NCBI GenBank assembly: GCA_037127315.1
Contig: JBBBDQ010000403.1
Span: 496,001 to 560,000 of the forward strand
DNA from: Ascarosepion bandense
Lineage: Eukaryota; Mollusca; Cephalopoda; Sepiida; Sepiidae
Direction of reading: 5' to 3'
Length of the DNA: 64,000 nucleotides
Positions 21,913 through 32,469 of this stretch are shown in pieces (within the stretch, counting starts at the first letter, position 1; each line of letters opens with the position of its first letter). The notes under the pieces were generated by a model, which was given only the letters and a program-made list of their open reading frames with translations, was not told the DNA's origin and made no database searches. Made by a program: the position numbers and the translations under genes.

Positions 21913-22142
21913 GACATTGAAAGAACAATGTCTCATCAGATAGTTAATAATGCTGGTAATAAACGTTTTATTGAAAAAAATTAAAAAAAATTTTTTTTTA
22001 AATTTAAAATTTTTTTAAAATGTCTATTTTTAAATTTTTTAAATTAAAACAAAAATTCTTTTTTTTTAATTTAAAAAATATTTCAATAAAACGTTTATTG
22101 CCATCATTATTAACTACCTGATGTGATATTGTTCTTTCAATG
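21913..22142. repeat. Fold-back element between two (TA)n tracts
   Basis: The left arm attgaaagaacaatgtctca...aacgttttattgaaa and its inverse at about 22,080-22,142 enclose an A/T-homopolymer core. (TA)n lies on both sides (21,849-21,896, 22,151-22,180). Confidence 0.85.
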
Positions 22143-22179
<37 letters not shown>

Positions 22180-22182
<3 letters not shown>

Positions 22183-22640
22183 AGGGAAGTCAAAAATTAT
22201 CCGCACTTTCGCCTTAACATATCTTTATATAAGATTACGGATAATTTTAGGCTTTCTTTAGTATATTGTCGCAATTTTATATTTTTAATTTCGTACACAT
22301 GATCTTTGCTTATTTTTGATTTTATCGACTGTACTGTATAGTATGGTCAGTTGGGCACTGTGTGTGAGAAAAATAGCCAATACGAACATTTCAGAGTGTT
22401 TGAGTGTCAATCTAAGGACAGTGCAGAGGGTTTGGAAAGAGATGTGTCAGTCTAATGATGATTACAAATGTGTTTGGAGAAATCGGTAGTGATGGCGGCA
22501 TTATGCCTCTATTCATCTTCCCACAAGGCCTCAGATTTAACACAGAGGTCTAGATCAAGTTCCTTGGGGAGGTAGTGCTTCCCTGGGTCAAGAGGGTGGC
22601 TTCTGGAAGACCCTATGTCTAGCAACAAGATCGCATTATA
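22180..22640 (+). pseudogene. Mariner-like transposase remnant (second subfamily)
   Basis: Starts acaagggaagtcaaaaatta, a typical mariner end. Plus-strand coding around 22,330-22,450 gives an HTH-like VNLRTVQRVWKEM. 22,470-22,620 gives GGIMPLFIFPQGLRFNTEV-like residues across frames, the central catalytic region. The middle is lost. It is related to the minus-strand remnant at 38,810-39,250. Confidence 0.7.
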
Positions 22641-22787
22641 GTAAATATAGTCTTCTCTTAATAAGTTCATAATCTAACAGTAACAAGGCTTTGTAGAATT
22701 TTATAAAAATTTTGAAGTGTTATAACTAATTTAAATGAAAACAATTCTTGTGAAAGTTCATTAAAATTTTGTTCAGACTATAATGTC

Positions 22788-22846
<59 letters not shown>

Positions 22847-22896
22847 CCTTGTTGCTGTTAGATTATGAAGTTATTAAGAAAAGACTTTATTTACTA
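22632..22896. repeat. Inverted repeat with (TA)n at its centre
   Basis: The arm taaatatagtcttctcttaa...aacaaggctt (22,632-22,692) is inverted at 22,843-22,896. (TA)n at 22,795-22,843 sits against the right arm. Confidence 0.75.
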
Positions 22897-23015
22897 ATCG
22901 AAAATTGAAAAGTTTAATACAAATCATCGAGCCAATAGATTTTTGAAATAATTTTTAATGTTTTTGTATAGAAAAAAAAACAAACAAATTTTGAAACAAA
23001 ATTTAATTTCTTAAA

Positions 23016-23476
23016 ATTTCATGAATTTATGTGGAGTGGGAGAGTAACAGATGTAAAAAAAAATTTCCAATATTTTCTAAAAATGACAGTTTCAAATATA
23101 ATTTCATTCATTTGTGAATAAATCCTGAAAAGATTTATTAAGTCCAGACAATTATTTGATTTTTGCAAGAATTTCTAAATTAATGTGTTTTTACCGGAAA
23201 AAAATTGAGTTACGTAATATCACATTATTGTAAACTTTGGTAACAATTTCATGAATTTATGTGGAGTGGGAGAGTAACAGATGTAAAAAAAATTTTTCCA
23301 ATATTTTCTAAAAATGACAGTTTCAAATATAATTTCATTCATTTGTGAATAAATCCTGAAAAGATTTATTAAGTCCAGACAATTATTCGATTTTTGCAAG
23401 AATTTCTAAATTAATGTGTTTTTACCGGAAAAAAATTGAGTTACGTAATATCACATTATTGTAAACTTTGGTAACA
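23016..23476. repeat. 230-bp tandem duplication
   Basis: Two head-to-tail copies starting aatttcatgaatttatgtgg with a period of 230 bp (23,021 and 23,251). They are almost identical, differing in an A-run and one base (attatttg versus attattcg). No coding or known element recognised. Confidence 0.9.
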
Positions 23477-23639
23477 ATTTACTTACCCGTTAACGAAAAA
23501 TAACAATTTTTTTTGCCCAAACTTTTGAACGTGTTAGAAAGGATTAAAAAATAAAAAAAAATTATTAAAAAATACTTTTATCGTTCCTCTTAATAATAAT
23601 ATAAACATTTAGATGGAAGAACTTTGTTTTTATTAAGTT

Positions 23640-23875
23640 TGGGGCTTTTTTTCTTCAAACTATGCTGCTTTTTCAGCGATTTGGTGGAAGTAGTTGGAGA
23701 ACATAAATTACCTCTTCCGGTGATATATAAACAGTTGAGTGGCCAGGTGTATTTTTGTATTCGTATCTCGTTGATACGAGAATAAAGTAATTCAGAATTT
23801 CTACAACTACCATTGCCATTGTGGTTATTTCACACATTCAATATTTAATTCTTTGCCCTTTATTTACTATGTTGG
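23640..23875 (+). repeat. Possible LTR fragment
   Basis: Contains a TATA-like gatatataaaca, a short hairpin gtatctcgttgatacgag, and AATAAA in the order expected of LTR U3-R. No second copy in the window, so this is weak. Confidence 0.3.
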
Positions 23876-23879
23876 TAAT

Positions 23880-24565
23880 CATTGTTTAGAATAATTTGAA
23901 GTAAGTTTCTCGCAGAAAATGTATTAAAATTTATTGCATAATCTCAGCTTGAACTCTGCTTTATTTTCCACGCTTTTAATAGACAGACCACCCGCAGCTT
24001 AATAAAAATCCTTATGGCAAAAAGTCAGAACGGATAACGAGAAGAGAATGCTTTTTTTTCTTTTCAACTTATATTAATTGCTTATAGATATTTAATAAAC
24101 TTGATTTAATGTTAAACAAAGCCACATTTTTATAGAGTATCACAATTGAATTCTTTACAATTTGTTCTAAGAAAATCGTACGAACCAATTCAGCCTGATT
24201 GTTTCTCAATTTACAAATACAAATATGATCACGTATACAACAAGACTATCAATAAAATCCATTGTTTGGTGAATTAAATACTATATAATCTGAGTCATTC
24301 AATTTGATACTACTCAAGTATAATACTGTTGAAGAAAGGTTGTATTTCGTTCTCCAGTAATAGAAGAAAAACTATACACAAAATTGATACATCCATGCAC
24401 ACTTATATATACTAACGCCACAAAATGAACACGTTACGTTTACCCAATCAAGGAAAACAAAATAAAGAATTTACAAATAATTAAATACAAATTACATTAT
24501 TTACATTTTATTGTCCTCACCTTTATTGCCATATTCATGACGTTTCAATCATTTTAAGCTCCTGC
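23880..24565. other. No recognisable feature
   Basis: AT-rich sequence without matches. Confidence 0.35.
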
Positions 24566-24807
24566 ATATAGGATACAAATCTTATATCATCCAACAGTTA
24601 GATAAAACACACAAAGTAAAATTGCACACCCGCAAAATCGGATCCAAACGACTGAAAACATGTTGGAAAAATCCAGACCAAGGCAAATTTCACAGGTCAG
24701 TGTGAAAAGTAAGAATCTGGATTCTGATTGGATAGGAAATAGCAATTTGATCTATGACCCCGGTCAATTTTTCTTAACACCTAGAAAATGGGTATGTAGT
24801 TTCGATT
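24566..24807 (+). repeat. LTR-like repeat, copy A2, left part
   Basis: Matches copy A3 (reverse) and the start of copy A1 (accaaggcaaatttcaca, agtgtgaaaagtaa). Interrupted by a SINE at 24,808; the right part resumes at 28,328 with about 220 bp of the family sequence missing at the junction. Confidence 0.6.
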
Positions 24808-24863
24808 CAGTCAGTCAGTTAAGTGCCATACGCGATACACGCTTGGGCGATCATGTCTCGAAA
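24808..24863 (-). repeat. SINE, 3' part, split by an LTR retrotransposon
   Basis: Minus-strand SINE 3' end. It breaks at GAAA (24,860-24,863) where the LTR element begins. The rest is at 28,201-28,327. Confidence 0.9.
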
Positions 24864-25308
24864 TGTAATATAACAATCTAGGCCCACCCGAGGAAGTGAG
24901 GAAGCGGGGGCGTTTTCCGGCCGTTGAAAGGAACGGATGGTTGTTTGACCTTATTTCCGGCAGTAGCGGAAATGGCTACAAGAGGCAGACAGAACAGGTG
25001 TCTCTGAGAATTACGTAGGCGTCGCGTGGGCGTCGCGTGATCAAGGCAAAGCCGGAAGTAACAAGTCCCGGTTTTGGAAGATATATAAAGACTGCGAAAA
25101 CACGGATTCGCCAGTCAGTCAGACAGTCTGGGCAGAGAGACGAGTCTGGGCAGAGAGAGGAGCAACAGATACGACACCCCCCCCGTCAACCCCTGGAAGC
25201 GCGCTCTCACTCTCTGTTCACTAGGCCACACGGTCCATCGTTCGTTAATAAAAATATAATATATATTTTTATATATACGCGTGTTTGTCTGTTTATTGAT
25301 ATACAACA
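24864..25308 (+). repeat. 5' LTR
   Basis: TGT...ACA ends. A TATA-like agatatataaag lies at about 25,079-25,090 and a possible AATAAA-like ttaataaaaa near 25,246, so U3-R-U5 order is plausible. GC-richer than its surroundings. Frames inside it (e.g. 25,037-25,330) duplicate between both LTRs and have no support as genes. Confidence 0.92.
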
Positions 25309-25465
25309 GACTTATACGTTTTGGTGCTAGTGACTTGCTGTTTTGAAACAACTAAACAGATTGATACGAACTGGTTTACCACGGCAACAGAATTACTGCC
25401 ACCAGATAGAAAGAAGACGAAAATAGAGGCAGCGGACGAATATAGACCATAGCCATCAACGAAAG

Positions 25466-26698
25466 GTAAGTGACTCTTTGATGTGATAGTGTGTGTGTTC
25501 TCTGCTCGTGTTTATAGTAGGTCTCGTTAAAAAAAAAAATGGGACAGCATACTTTTGCCGATCTGACCGTAGAAATGAGAAATATGGATTGTTCGGTAGA
25601 ACGGATGTGGTGAAACAGACTACATGTAGGGAGTAGCGCATTAGGTTTGGGGTTGACGGGGAGGAGTGGGGTGTTAAAGTTGACGGGGAGGAAGAAAGTT
25701 GAAATATTTGCCTGTCTGTAGGTGTAGGGCATCTGAGTTGGTGATTTGTTTTTTCTTTTTTTGTTAATATTTTACCATATATGTGAAGTGAGTTAGAGTG
25801 GATAATTGGATTAACTTGTTGATAACAATGTTTTCTTTGGTTTGTGCAAGAAAATAGTTAATATTTCGTAGAATAAATAATTAATGAAATAATTTTGGTT
25901 TGTGTCTTAATTTTACTTAAAAAGCGGCATGAACTTTCCAGACAACCCGATAGAAATATTGACGAACAACTATTCTCAATGTGATTATGAAGGTCAGTTG
26001 TATGGTTGAAATAGTTGAGTTTTTCTGACCAGTACTCGAGCCGAATTAAAAAAACAAAAAAAAAAAACAATCGATGTTCTACGTACACAAACTTTCCCCA
26101 ATTGGAGTATTAGCGTAAAATGGCCCTCTCCATTTTCTCCATTTGGCCTTGTATTGCATGAACTAAATCAAAATTGGTAAACATTGACAAATTATAAATA
26201 TAGCTGAATGCTACCACAATAGGAAAATCAGAGAAACGAAAGGGTTCTTTAATTTTGATCTCGTCAACTGAATTCGTTCGTAAACGTCAATTTGTAATCT
26301 TTACACAGATATTGTCAAAATTTAAAAAATGTTTGTGTTTTGCGTGACATTTCTACAGCATAGAAATGACTTAAATGTTATCGAGAGTTTTAAGGTGTAA
26401 TTTTAATTATGCAGTTAACAACAGCCAACAAAATCGCCAATTATAAATATATCTCAACATCGTTGCTTGAAAACAACTGCATTGTTTGGTTATTTCTTTG
26501 CGAATACACCGATTATATATATTCTTAAAACATTCACCCGCGTCTCAGCGTTTCGCGATATGAGTCAGATATTGAAAAGATATTTTGTTATCAATATGGT
26601 GGAATCGGATTATTTGGTGAGATTTGGGAAAATTAAATTAAAATCTAAAACTTATTTTTATTTACGTAAAAGTACTTCACTTTTATGCTTTTGTGCAG
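25466..26698 (+). other. Predicted intron in the LTR element
   Basis: A donor-like cgaaag|gtaagt at 25,466 lies downstream of the 5' LTR. A strong acceptor tatgcttttgtgcag ends at 26,698. Removing this segment would bring the LTR-derived leader within 94 bases of the ATG at 26,792. This is inferred from consensus only. Confidence 0.45.
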
Positions 26699-26791
26699 GT
26701 TCCCATAAATTCAACATCCTCTGTGAATTTTCATTTATGTGACTTGGGAAATATCTTTTGAAGATATATTAATTTCTGAAAACTAGTAAAT

Positions 26792-27091
26792 ATGGAGAGA
26801 TTTAGTGAAGGATATGAGGAACTCCCGAAGAAGTTGACGATAGGAGTCATTGCTGGCGTGGTCGGCGTAATAATAATCCTGGGAATAATAGCCAGGAAGC
26901 GGATTTTTAAGTGTAAAAGAAGCAACAGTGCTTCGGAAAAGGAAATTGAGTTATCCGCTGTGAATAGTACTCCGGGGTCAACGGGCGTTCAACAACTCTG
27001 CGTTAAACAGAGAGATGTCAACAAATCAGATATGCTTGGTTTCGAATCCAGAGGAAGTAGTTCAGGGAATGGAAAGCATTGTACAAACTAA
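26792..27091 (+). CDS. Small single-pass membrane protein carried by an LTR retrotransposon
   Basis: 99 codons. The ATG has A at -3 and G at +4, and an in-frame TGA lies 12 bases upstream, so the start is well defined. Residues 1-14 are charged (MERFSEGYEELPKK). Residues about 15-34 form one hydrophobic helix (LTIGVIAGVVGVIIILGIIA), followed by the basic stop-transfer ARKRIFKCKR. The remaining about 55 residues are polar and Ser/Asn/Gly-rich with two further Cys. There is no cleavable signal sequence, so a short outer N-terminus and cytosolic tail is the likely topology. It lies alone in the interior of the element. It could be a decayed envelope tail, a captured host exon or an accessory gene. 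I do not recognise a family. Confidence 0.5.
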   Translation: MERFSEGYEELPKKLTIGVIAGVVGVIIILGIIARKRIFKCKRSNSASEKEIELSAVNSTPGSTGVQQLCVKQRDVNKSDMLGFESRGSSSGNGKHCTN

Positions 27092-27741
27092 GGAACTACG
27101 AGTCACAGGTCCATTTTTTTTTAGACTAAATTAATATCCTCCACAAGTAAATTGCATGCGGATTAACGTTGGAATCAGGGTAATTTTCTTCATTTTCTAT
27201 TGAACATTTCTCGGTCAGACTATGAATGTTATGTACGGCAGATAATGGCCATTTTCTTCTGTGTTCAAACATAGTATGTTTGAAATTAAATTAAATTAAA
27301 TGAGGTTACGTGGTAACAATAAACTCAAGCAGAGACACGCATGGTGTTGGTCAAAGGTCATTTACTCGATGTTAGTTTAGAAACTTGGGCGCGGTTACCG
27401 CCTATAATCATGTGGTTATGCATCGAGGTGTCTACGCTTATGGACAGAGTCGAGAAAGAAAATGAACATTTTTAAGAACTTTGCCCAATTCTGTGAAAAT
27501 GGATATTAAAAAAAAAAAAAAAAAAAGAAAAAAAAGAACAATGAAACATCGAGCTGGTAGAACAATTTTCAAGATGGACACGAACATTGTTGGGTTGCCG
27601 ATGTAGGCTCCCCTATTTTTTTTTTGTTGTTGTTTTGTTTGTTTCGACACATGTTTTATACAATTGTAGGGATTGTGTGGCATGGGGAGGAGAGTGAGGA
27701 TGTTGCGCTTAAAATGTTCTTAGGTGAACATTTTGGAAAAT

Positions 27742-27755
27742 GGGTGGGCGAGGAA
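27742..27755 (+). promoter_or_regulatory. Polypurine-tract candidate
   Basis: The G/A-rich gggtgggcgaggaa touches the 3' LTR. Position fits the plus-strand priming site. It contains T and C interruptions. Confidence 0.5.
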
Positions 27756-28200
27756 TGTAATATAACAATCTAGGCCCACCCGAGGAAGTGAGGAAGCGGG
27801 GGCGTTTTCCGGCCGTTGAAAGAAACGGATGGTTGTTTGACCTTATTTCCGGCAGTAGCGGAAATGGCTACAAGAGGCAGACAGAACAGGTGTCTCTGAG
27901 AATTACGTAGGCGTCGCGTGGGCGTCGCGTGATCAAGGCAAAGCCGGAAGAAACAAGTCCCGGTTTTGGAAGATATATAAAGACTGCGAAAACACGGATT
28001 CGCCAGTCAGTCAGACAGTCTGGGCAGAGAGACGAGTCTGGGCAGAGAGAGGAGCAACAGATACGACACCCCCCCCGTCAACCCCTGGAAGCGCGCTCTC
28101 ACTCTCTGTTCACTAGGCCACACGGTCCATCGTTCGTTAATAAAAATATAATATATATTTTTATATATACGCGTGTTTGTCTGTTTATTGATATACAACA
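27756..28200 (+). repeat. 3' LTR
   Basis: 445 bp, matching the 5' LTR except for two substitutions. Followed by the GAAA target duplication. Confidence 0.92.
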
Positions 28201-28327
28201 GAAAGAGACATGACTGACTGGGCAGTAGGTTGCCATTGCTTTCTGCGGTAGACTGGTTGCCGACCAAGGCTATAGAAGGCAATCTGTCCTGCTATTTAAC
28301 CCATAACTGGAAGGAAGCAGACGGATT
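28201..28327 (-). repeat. SINE, 5' part, split by LTR retrotransposon
   Basis: Resumes gaaagagacatgactgactg after the LTR. It lacks about 14 bases (aagattatcccgcag) present in other copies and stops in the body before the tRNA head, so the SINE was 5' truncated. Confidence 0.88.
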
Positions 28328-28713
28328 CAACTGACTTCGATAAGTACAATCTCCTTTATTGCCTGACTTTCCTTTTTACTTTTTCTCCGGCCATAAAAAG
28401 GAAAAGAACACAGACTTTTATTAGCAACCATTTTAATCTTTTTACATACACGCATTATGCTACTATCAACCTTGAACTCTGAACTTCTGTGGAACATCTA
28501 AATACTTACATTTCTCTTTGAACAATTAACTACATGCATTTTCTTTATGAGCATTTTATTTTTCTTCTATCAATTTTTTTTTATTTTGTTAAGAAAAATT
28601 TTACTTTAATGCACAAACGAAATACTTTATCATTCCACAATTCAACATCTAAACTTCAACCTTCTGATATTGTAAATTGTGGGTGCTTGACAAGCATAGC
28701 CGAGACCCCTACA
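28328..28713 (+). repeat. LTR-like repeat, copy A2, right part
   Basis: Matches copy A1 from acttcgataagtacaa to agacccctaca at 28,713. Confidence 0.65.
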
Positions 28714-28989
28714 GGCACTCTTCAGGCAACCGAAAACTTAATTTAGTCCACCGACGTAGATTGTTCTAGTTCCACGTGCCATGCCTCTTCTGATATATCT
28801 CAGTTTCAGTTATTTCCCTTTAGTAACTCAACTGTCCAAGTTTATGTGGATAAAAGCGTATTTAAAACCAAAAAATATTTTTTGATGTCAGAATTTTTTG
28901 TTTGGGGAGATAATAATGGTTTAGTGATACACGTCTTACTAATTAACCAATAGCTGGGGAAAGAAAAGGTGGATACATACTGGGTCTTC

Positions 28990-29304
28990 TGGATCTTCTT
29001 CTTCTTCTATGTGCCTTGTTCCTTCAGGACGTAGGCGATTATGGCTTTCCACGTCTCCCTATCTCTAGTGGCTCTTAGCACGCCTTCTCCTGTTACACCA
29101 CGCAACCCTCGTTCCATCATCCACCTGATTAGGTCCTGCCTTCCCCTGTCTCTTTTCCCCTCTATCTGGCCTATTAATATCAGGTTCTCCAAGCCCTCCT
29201 TCCTCATTTTAGGTCCCAGGAACTTCAGCTGCCTCTTCCTGATGCTCAGTATTAATTTCTTTTTCGTTTCCATCATTTCCAAAAACCTCATCATTGTTCA
29301 TATA
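28990..29304 (-). pseudogene. RTE-type LINE, C-terminal remnant
   Basis: Minus-strand reading MMRFLEMMETKKKLILSIRK...LKFLGPKMRKEGLENLI...GVLRATRDRETWKAI ends at the plus-strand cttcttcttctatgtgcc tip. A deletion removes the RITYLK part. A SINE abuts its upstream side. Confidence 0.85.
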
Positions 29305-29612
29305 TCAGTCAGTTAAGTGCTATACGTGAAACACGCTTGAGCGATTATGTCTCGAAAGAGACATGACTGATTGGGCAGAAGATTATCCCGCAGTAGGTTG
29401 CCATTGCTTTCTGCGGTAGACTGGTTGCCAGCCAAGGCTATAGAACCCAATCTGTCCTGTTATTTGACCCATAACTGGAAGGAAGAGACGGATTAATACC
29501 TTTCCCAAGGGTATTTGCGCGTAAGTGAATGCAATGAATTCAACTGGAATTCGAACTCGGCTCCCCGATTTCTCGTTCCGAACCGATATCCACTGGCTAA
29601 CAACGCACATCC
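29305..29612 (-). repeat. tRNA-derived SINE, full-length copy
   Basis: Minus strand, head near 29,612 and actgactga-type tail at 29,305. Confidence 0.9.
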
Positions 29613-29769
29613 TACATATACTCAATCCAATTGTGTGTGCAATGTGGTATCCAGAGCTTTATCTCAGGGCACCATACTGACTTGACCAAACAGATAACCA
29701 GTAAATTTTCTGTAGTTTTCACCAATGATCTAAGATAATAAACTCAGACAGAAGATACATTTTCACTCA

Positions 29770-30444
29770 AACCATCGACTTAACCTATTTTCCGACCTAA
29801 ACGACAAATACCATATGCTGCCTTGCCTCTGGTAGATAAGGAATTAAAACGTCTAGAAGAAATGGGAGTTATCACACTTGTAACATATTCGCAGTGGGCA
29901 GCACACATTGTAGTGGTTAAAAAAGCAGATGGCTCAATTCGATTGTCATTACTGGTTCCAGATGATCTCTTCACCTTATTCAATGGCGAAACTTGCTTTG
30001 CGAAACTAGATCTGACAGAGACCTATTTCAGGTAGAGGCTTCTAAAGCTGCCAGAGAACTGGATTATTACAATTTACGAGGCTTCATTTTGGAGTAAAAA
30101 CAGCCCCAGCCTTATTCCAGCAGATTATGGATACAATGTTAACAGGGGCAGATGGTGAAGCTACGTACATAGACGGTATTATAATTGTCGGTCAATCAAA
30201 TAATGAATTAACAAAGCGAGTCAGTGATATCCTGACATGTACTCAAGACTGGTTTCCATCTTCGACCGCAAAAGTACCACTTTTACTTACCATCAATAAA
30301 ATACCCGGGCTTTATATTTGACAAAGAAGGTCGTCATCCAGATCCCGCAAATGTTGCAGCTATTCAACGAATGCCACCCCAACAGATGTCAGCAGTTTAC
30401 ACTCATTTCTTGGGTTGGTGAGTCACTATGGTAGTTTCCTACCT
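29770..30444 (+). pseudogene. Gypsy/K02A2.6-like reverse transcriptase, decayed
   Basis: Ordered coding pieces: FRPKRQIPYAALPLVDKELK, LEEMGVITLVTYSQWAA, IVVVKKADGSIRL, DDLFTLFNGETCFAKLDLT, LLQFTRLHFGVKTAPALFQQ (with frameshift), then YIDGIIIVG. YIDG stands where YVDDI or YIDD is required, so an aspartate of the catalytic pair is lost. About 18 residues are missing after GSIRL and several frameshifts are present. It continues to FIFDKEGRHPDP and HFLGLVSHYGSFLP, the tether after RT. A SINE then interrupts it. This is the first domain of a pol that continues to 32,460. Confidence 0.88.
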
Positions 30445-30736
30445 GTCAGTCAGTCAGTTAAGTACCACACGTGATACGCGCTTGGGCGATCATGTCTCGA
30501 AAGAAACATGACTGACTGGGCAGAAGAATACTTTCTGCGGTAGACTGGTTGCCAGCCAAGGTTATAGAACCTAATCTTTCCTGTTATTTAACCCATAACT
30601 GGAGGGAAGAGACGGATTAATACCTTTCCCAAGAGTATTTGCGCGTAAGTGAATTCAAGGAATTCAACTGGAATACAAACTTGGCTCCCCGATTTCTCGT
30701 TTCGAGCCGATAACCACTGTGTGACAACGCACATCC
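30445..30736 (-). repeat. tRNA-derived SINE inserted in Gypsy pol
   Basis: Minus strand. TACC follows the SINE sequence on the right and precedes it on the left (ttcctacc / cctacc), a short target duplication. It lacks a piece of the body near the tctgcgg region. Confidence 0.9.
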
Positions 30737-30880
30737 TACCTTTGCTTTACCAAATTAAGTCACCACTTCCCAAACTGTTGGTAGAAAACAACATATGGTT
30801 CTGAACAAGAAACTGCCAACAATCTTTTGACAAAATAAAATCATTGTTAAACTAGGACCTACTACTCACACATTCACAAG
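30737..30880 (+). pseudogene. Gypsy pol, connection segment
   Basis: Reads LLYQIKSPLPKLLVENN and CQQSFDKIKSLL, the region between RT and RNase H, with stops. A LINE insertion follows. Confidence 0.7.
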
Positions 30881-31317
30881 AATTTACTCGGGTAACTAGA
30901 CTGGCAACAAGGTCTCACCCTTTTACAGTTAGATCAACCAAATGCAGACGACAATTCTATTCCATCAGCTTTTTTTCTCGCGGTTCCCGCCTGTGGAACT
31001 CCCTTCCATATACTTGCTTTCCTGACGGCTATAACCTCCAGAAACTTAAATGCAAAGTCAATTTCCATCTATTTATCCACTTGACTCCAGTTCTTTCTAC
31101 ATCACACCGTGTATCTTGTTCTTTTCCTTTCTCTCTATCTTCGCAACTGTCTTCACTCCTGTGTTCACATCCTTCTCTTGCCCTTTCTCTTTCACATCCT
31201 GTAGCTGATTCGTCTTTGTCTTCACTTTCCTCCTGCCTAATAATTCAACTCTCTTATGTAACCCCCTGCACATCAGTGGCGTTAACGCCTTGATTGGGGT
31301 GAAATGATTAAAAAGAA
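30881..31317 (+). mobile_element. LINE LA 3' end inserted in Gypsy pol
   Basis: Begins in the TRLATRSHPFTV block and continues CRRQFYSISFFSRGSRLWNSLP, YLLS-GYNLQKLKCKVNF, then a pyrimidine-rich UTR and atgtaaccccctgcacatca...attggggtgaaatgattaaa with an A-rich end. 5' truncated. Confidence 0.85.
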
Positions 31318-32460
31318 AAAAATCAACCAAACAGAAGATTATGGTGGCAGATGATGCGTCAGGTCATGATATGGAAGCAGTGATCTCAGAAAGCCATCGT
31401 GCATGCAGCTATGACCTTGACAGCTGCTGAACGTAACTATAGCCAAGTGGAAAAAGAAGCTCTTGCACTAATTTTTGCAGTGAAGAAATTCAATAAGATG
31501 CTTTTTTGACGTTCTTTTAAGCTTCTGACGGACCACAAGACATTACTTTCTATATTTGGCCTCGCCAAAATGTATCCCCGTATACTCAGCTAGCTGATTA
31601 CAACGTTGGGCGACCATGGGGTATGATTTTAACATCCAGTATCGCAAGACAACGGTATTTGGTCAAGCTGATGCCTTCTCACGCCTCATCAATACACAAA
31701 CAGCGGTAGACGATGATACCATCATCGCTGCTCTCAGCGTTGATGACAATTTCAAACGCACGCTCACTGATTACATCAAAACAATTCATGTGACAAGTGA
31801 TGACATAAAACGAGAAACATAGGAAGGCACACCCCGGCATTCATGTAGTCCTTCAACAAGTTTACCGTTGTAGGGACTCTCTATCGGTAATTGATAATTG
31901 TCTGATGTTTGCAGACCGTGTCGTTGTTTGCAGACCGTGTCGTTGTTCGCACTAAGCTCAGATAGGCAGTTCTGAAACAACTACATTCAGGACACCCAGG
32001 CATTAACCAGATGAAAGCCATAGCCCGTAGTATGGTCTACTAGCCTAACATAGATACAGGCATAGAACATGCTGTTAAATCTTACATCCAATTCATGGAG
32101 GCACAGAAAAATCTACCACGGATTGTTGACTCACACTGGACATACACAGAGCGACCATGGTCTCGGGTACCCATTGATTTTGCTTGCCCTATCAATTGTC
32201 TTAGTTTTCTGGTAGTTGTAGATGTTCATTCCAAATAGCCAGAAATCTTTCTGATGCAAAAGATACACACTCGTTCAACAACTGCAATCCTCAAATGTAT
32301 ATTCAGTCAACACAGCCTACCTGAGACACTGGTCTCAAACAATGAGTCATAATTTCCATCGGAGTTGTTCCGTCACTTCTCCATCTTATGATGTTTCACA
32401 AACATCTGGGCACTCACCCACAATCCATCGGTCAAGCTGAACGTTTCTTTTATCTTTCTC
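31318..32460 (+). pseudogene. Gypsy pol: RNase H and integrase, decayed
   Basis: RNase H pieces: TAAERNYSQVEKEALALIFA, KKFNKMLF, then KLLTDHKTLLSIF. Spacer: MGYDFNIQYRKTTVFGQADAFSRL. Integrase pieces: LKQLHSGHPGINQMKAIARS, NIDTGIEHAVKSYIQF, PWSRVPIDFACPI, FLVVVDVHSK and GHSPTIHRSS-like PSVKLNV. The order is that of Ty3/Gypsy pol. The zinc-binding cysteines of the integrase N-terminus are partly replaced. A 20-bp direct repeat (gtttgcagaccgtgtcgttg) is duplicated at 31,907-31,947. No LTR for this element was recognised at either end. Confidence 0.85.
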
Positions 32461-32469
32461 CACAAAACC

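Larger units (their letters stand above)
24864..28200 (+). mobile_element. LTR retrotransposon, young, non-autonomous
   Basis: Two 445-bp LTRs (24,864-25,308 and 27,756-28,200) start TGTAATA and end ACAACA, and differ by eye at only two positions (g/a in gttgaaagNaacgg, t/a in cggaagNaacaag). A 4-bp GAAA duplication flanks the element (24,860-24,863 and 28,201-28,204) inside a SINE. The internal region is only 2,447 bp and shows no protease, RT, RNase H or integrase motif, so it must borrow enzymes. A purine-rich stretch gggtgggcgaggaa precedes the 3' LTR (polypurine tract). A possible primer-binding site tggtgctagtgac starts about 13 bases after the 5' LTR. It carries one plausible membrane-protein ORF and splice-like sites. 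Confidence 0.9.

Noticed and set aside
24660..24881. 73-codon frame as a gene
   Set aside because: It runs through an LTR-like repeat, a SINE end and the start of an LTR; coding is incidental.
25037..25351. Overlapping frames inside the LTR
   Set aside because: They occur identically in both LTRs on both strands and carry no domain.
29823..30035. Intact retroviral-type protein
   Set aside because: The frame is a short stretch of a Gypsy RT with missing residues, a mutated YIDD block and frameshifts on both sides.
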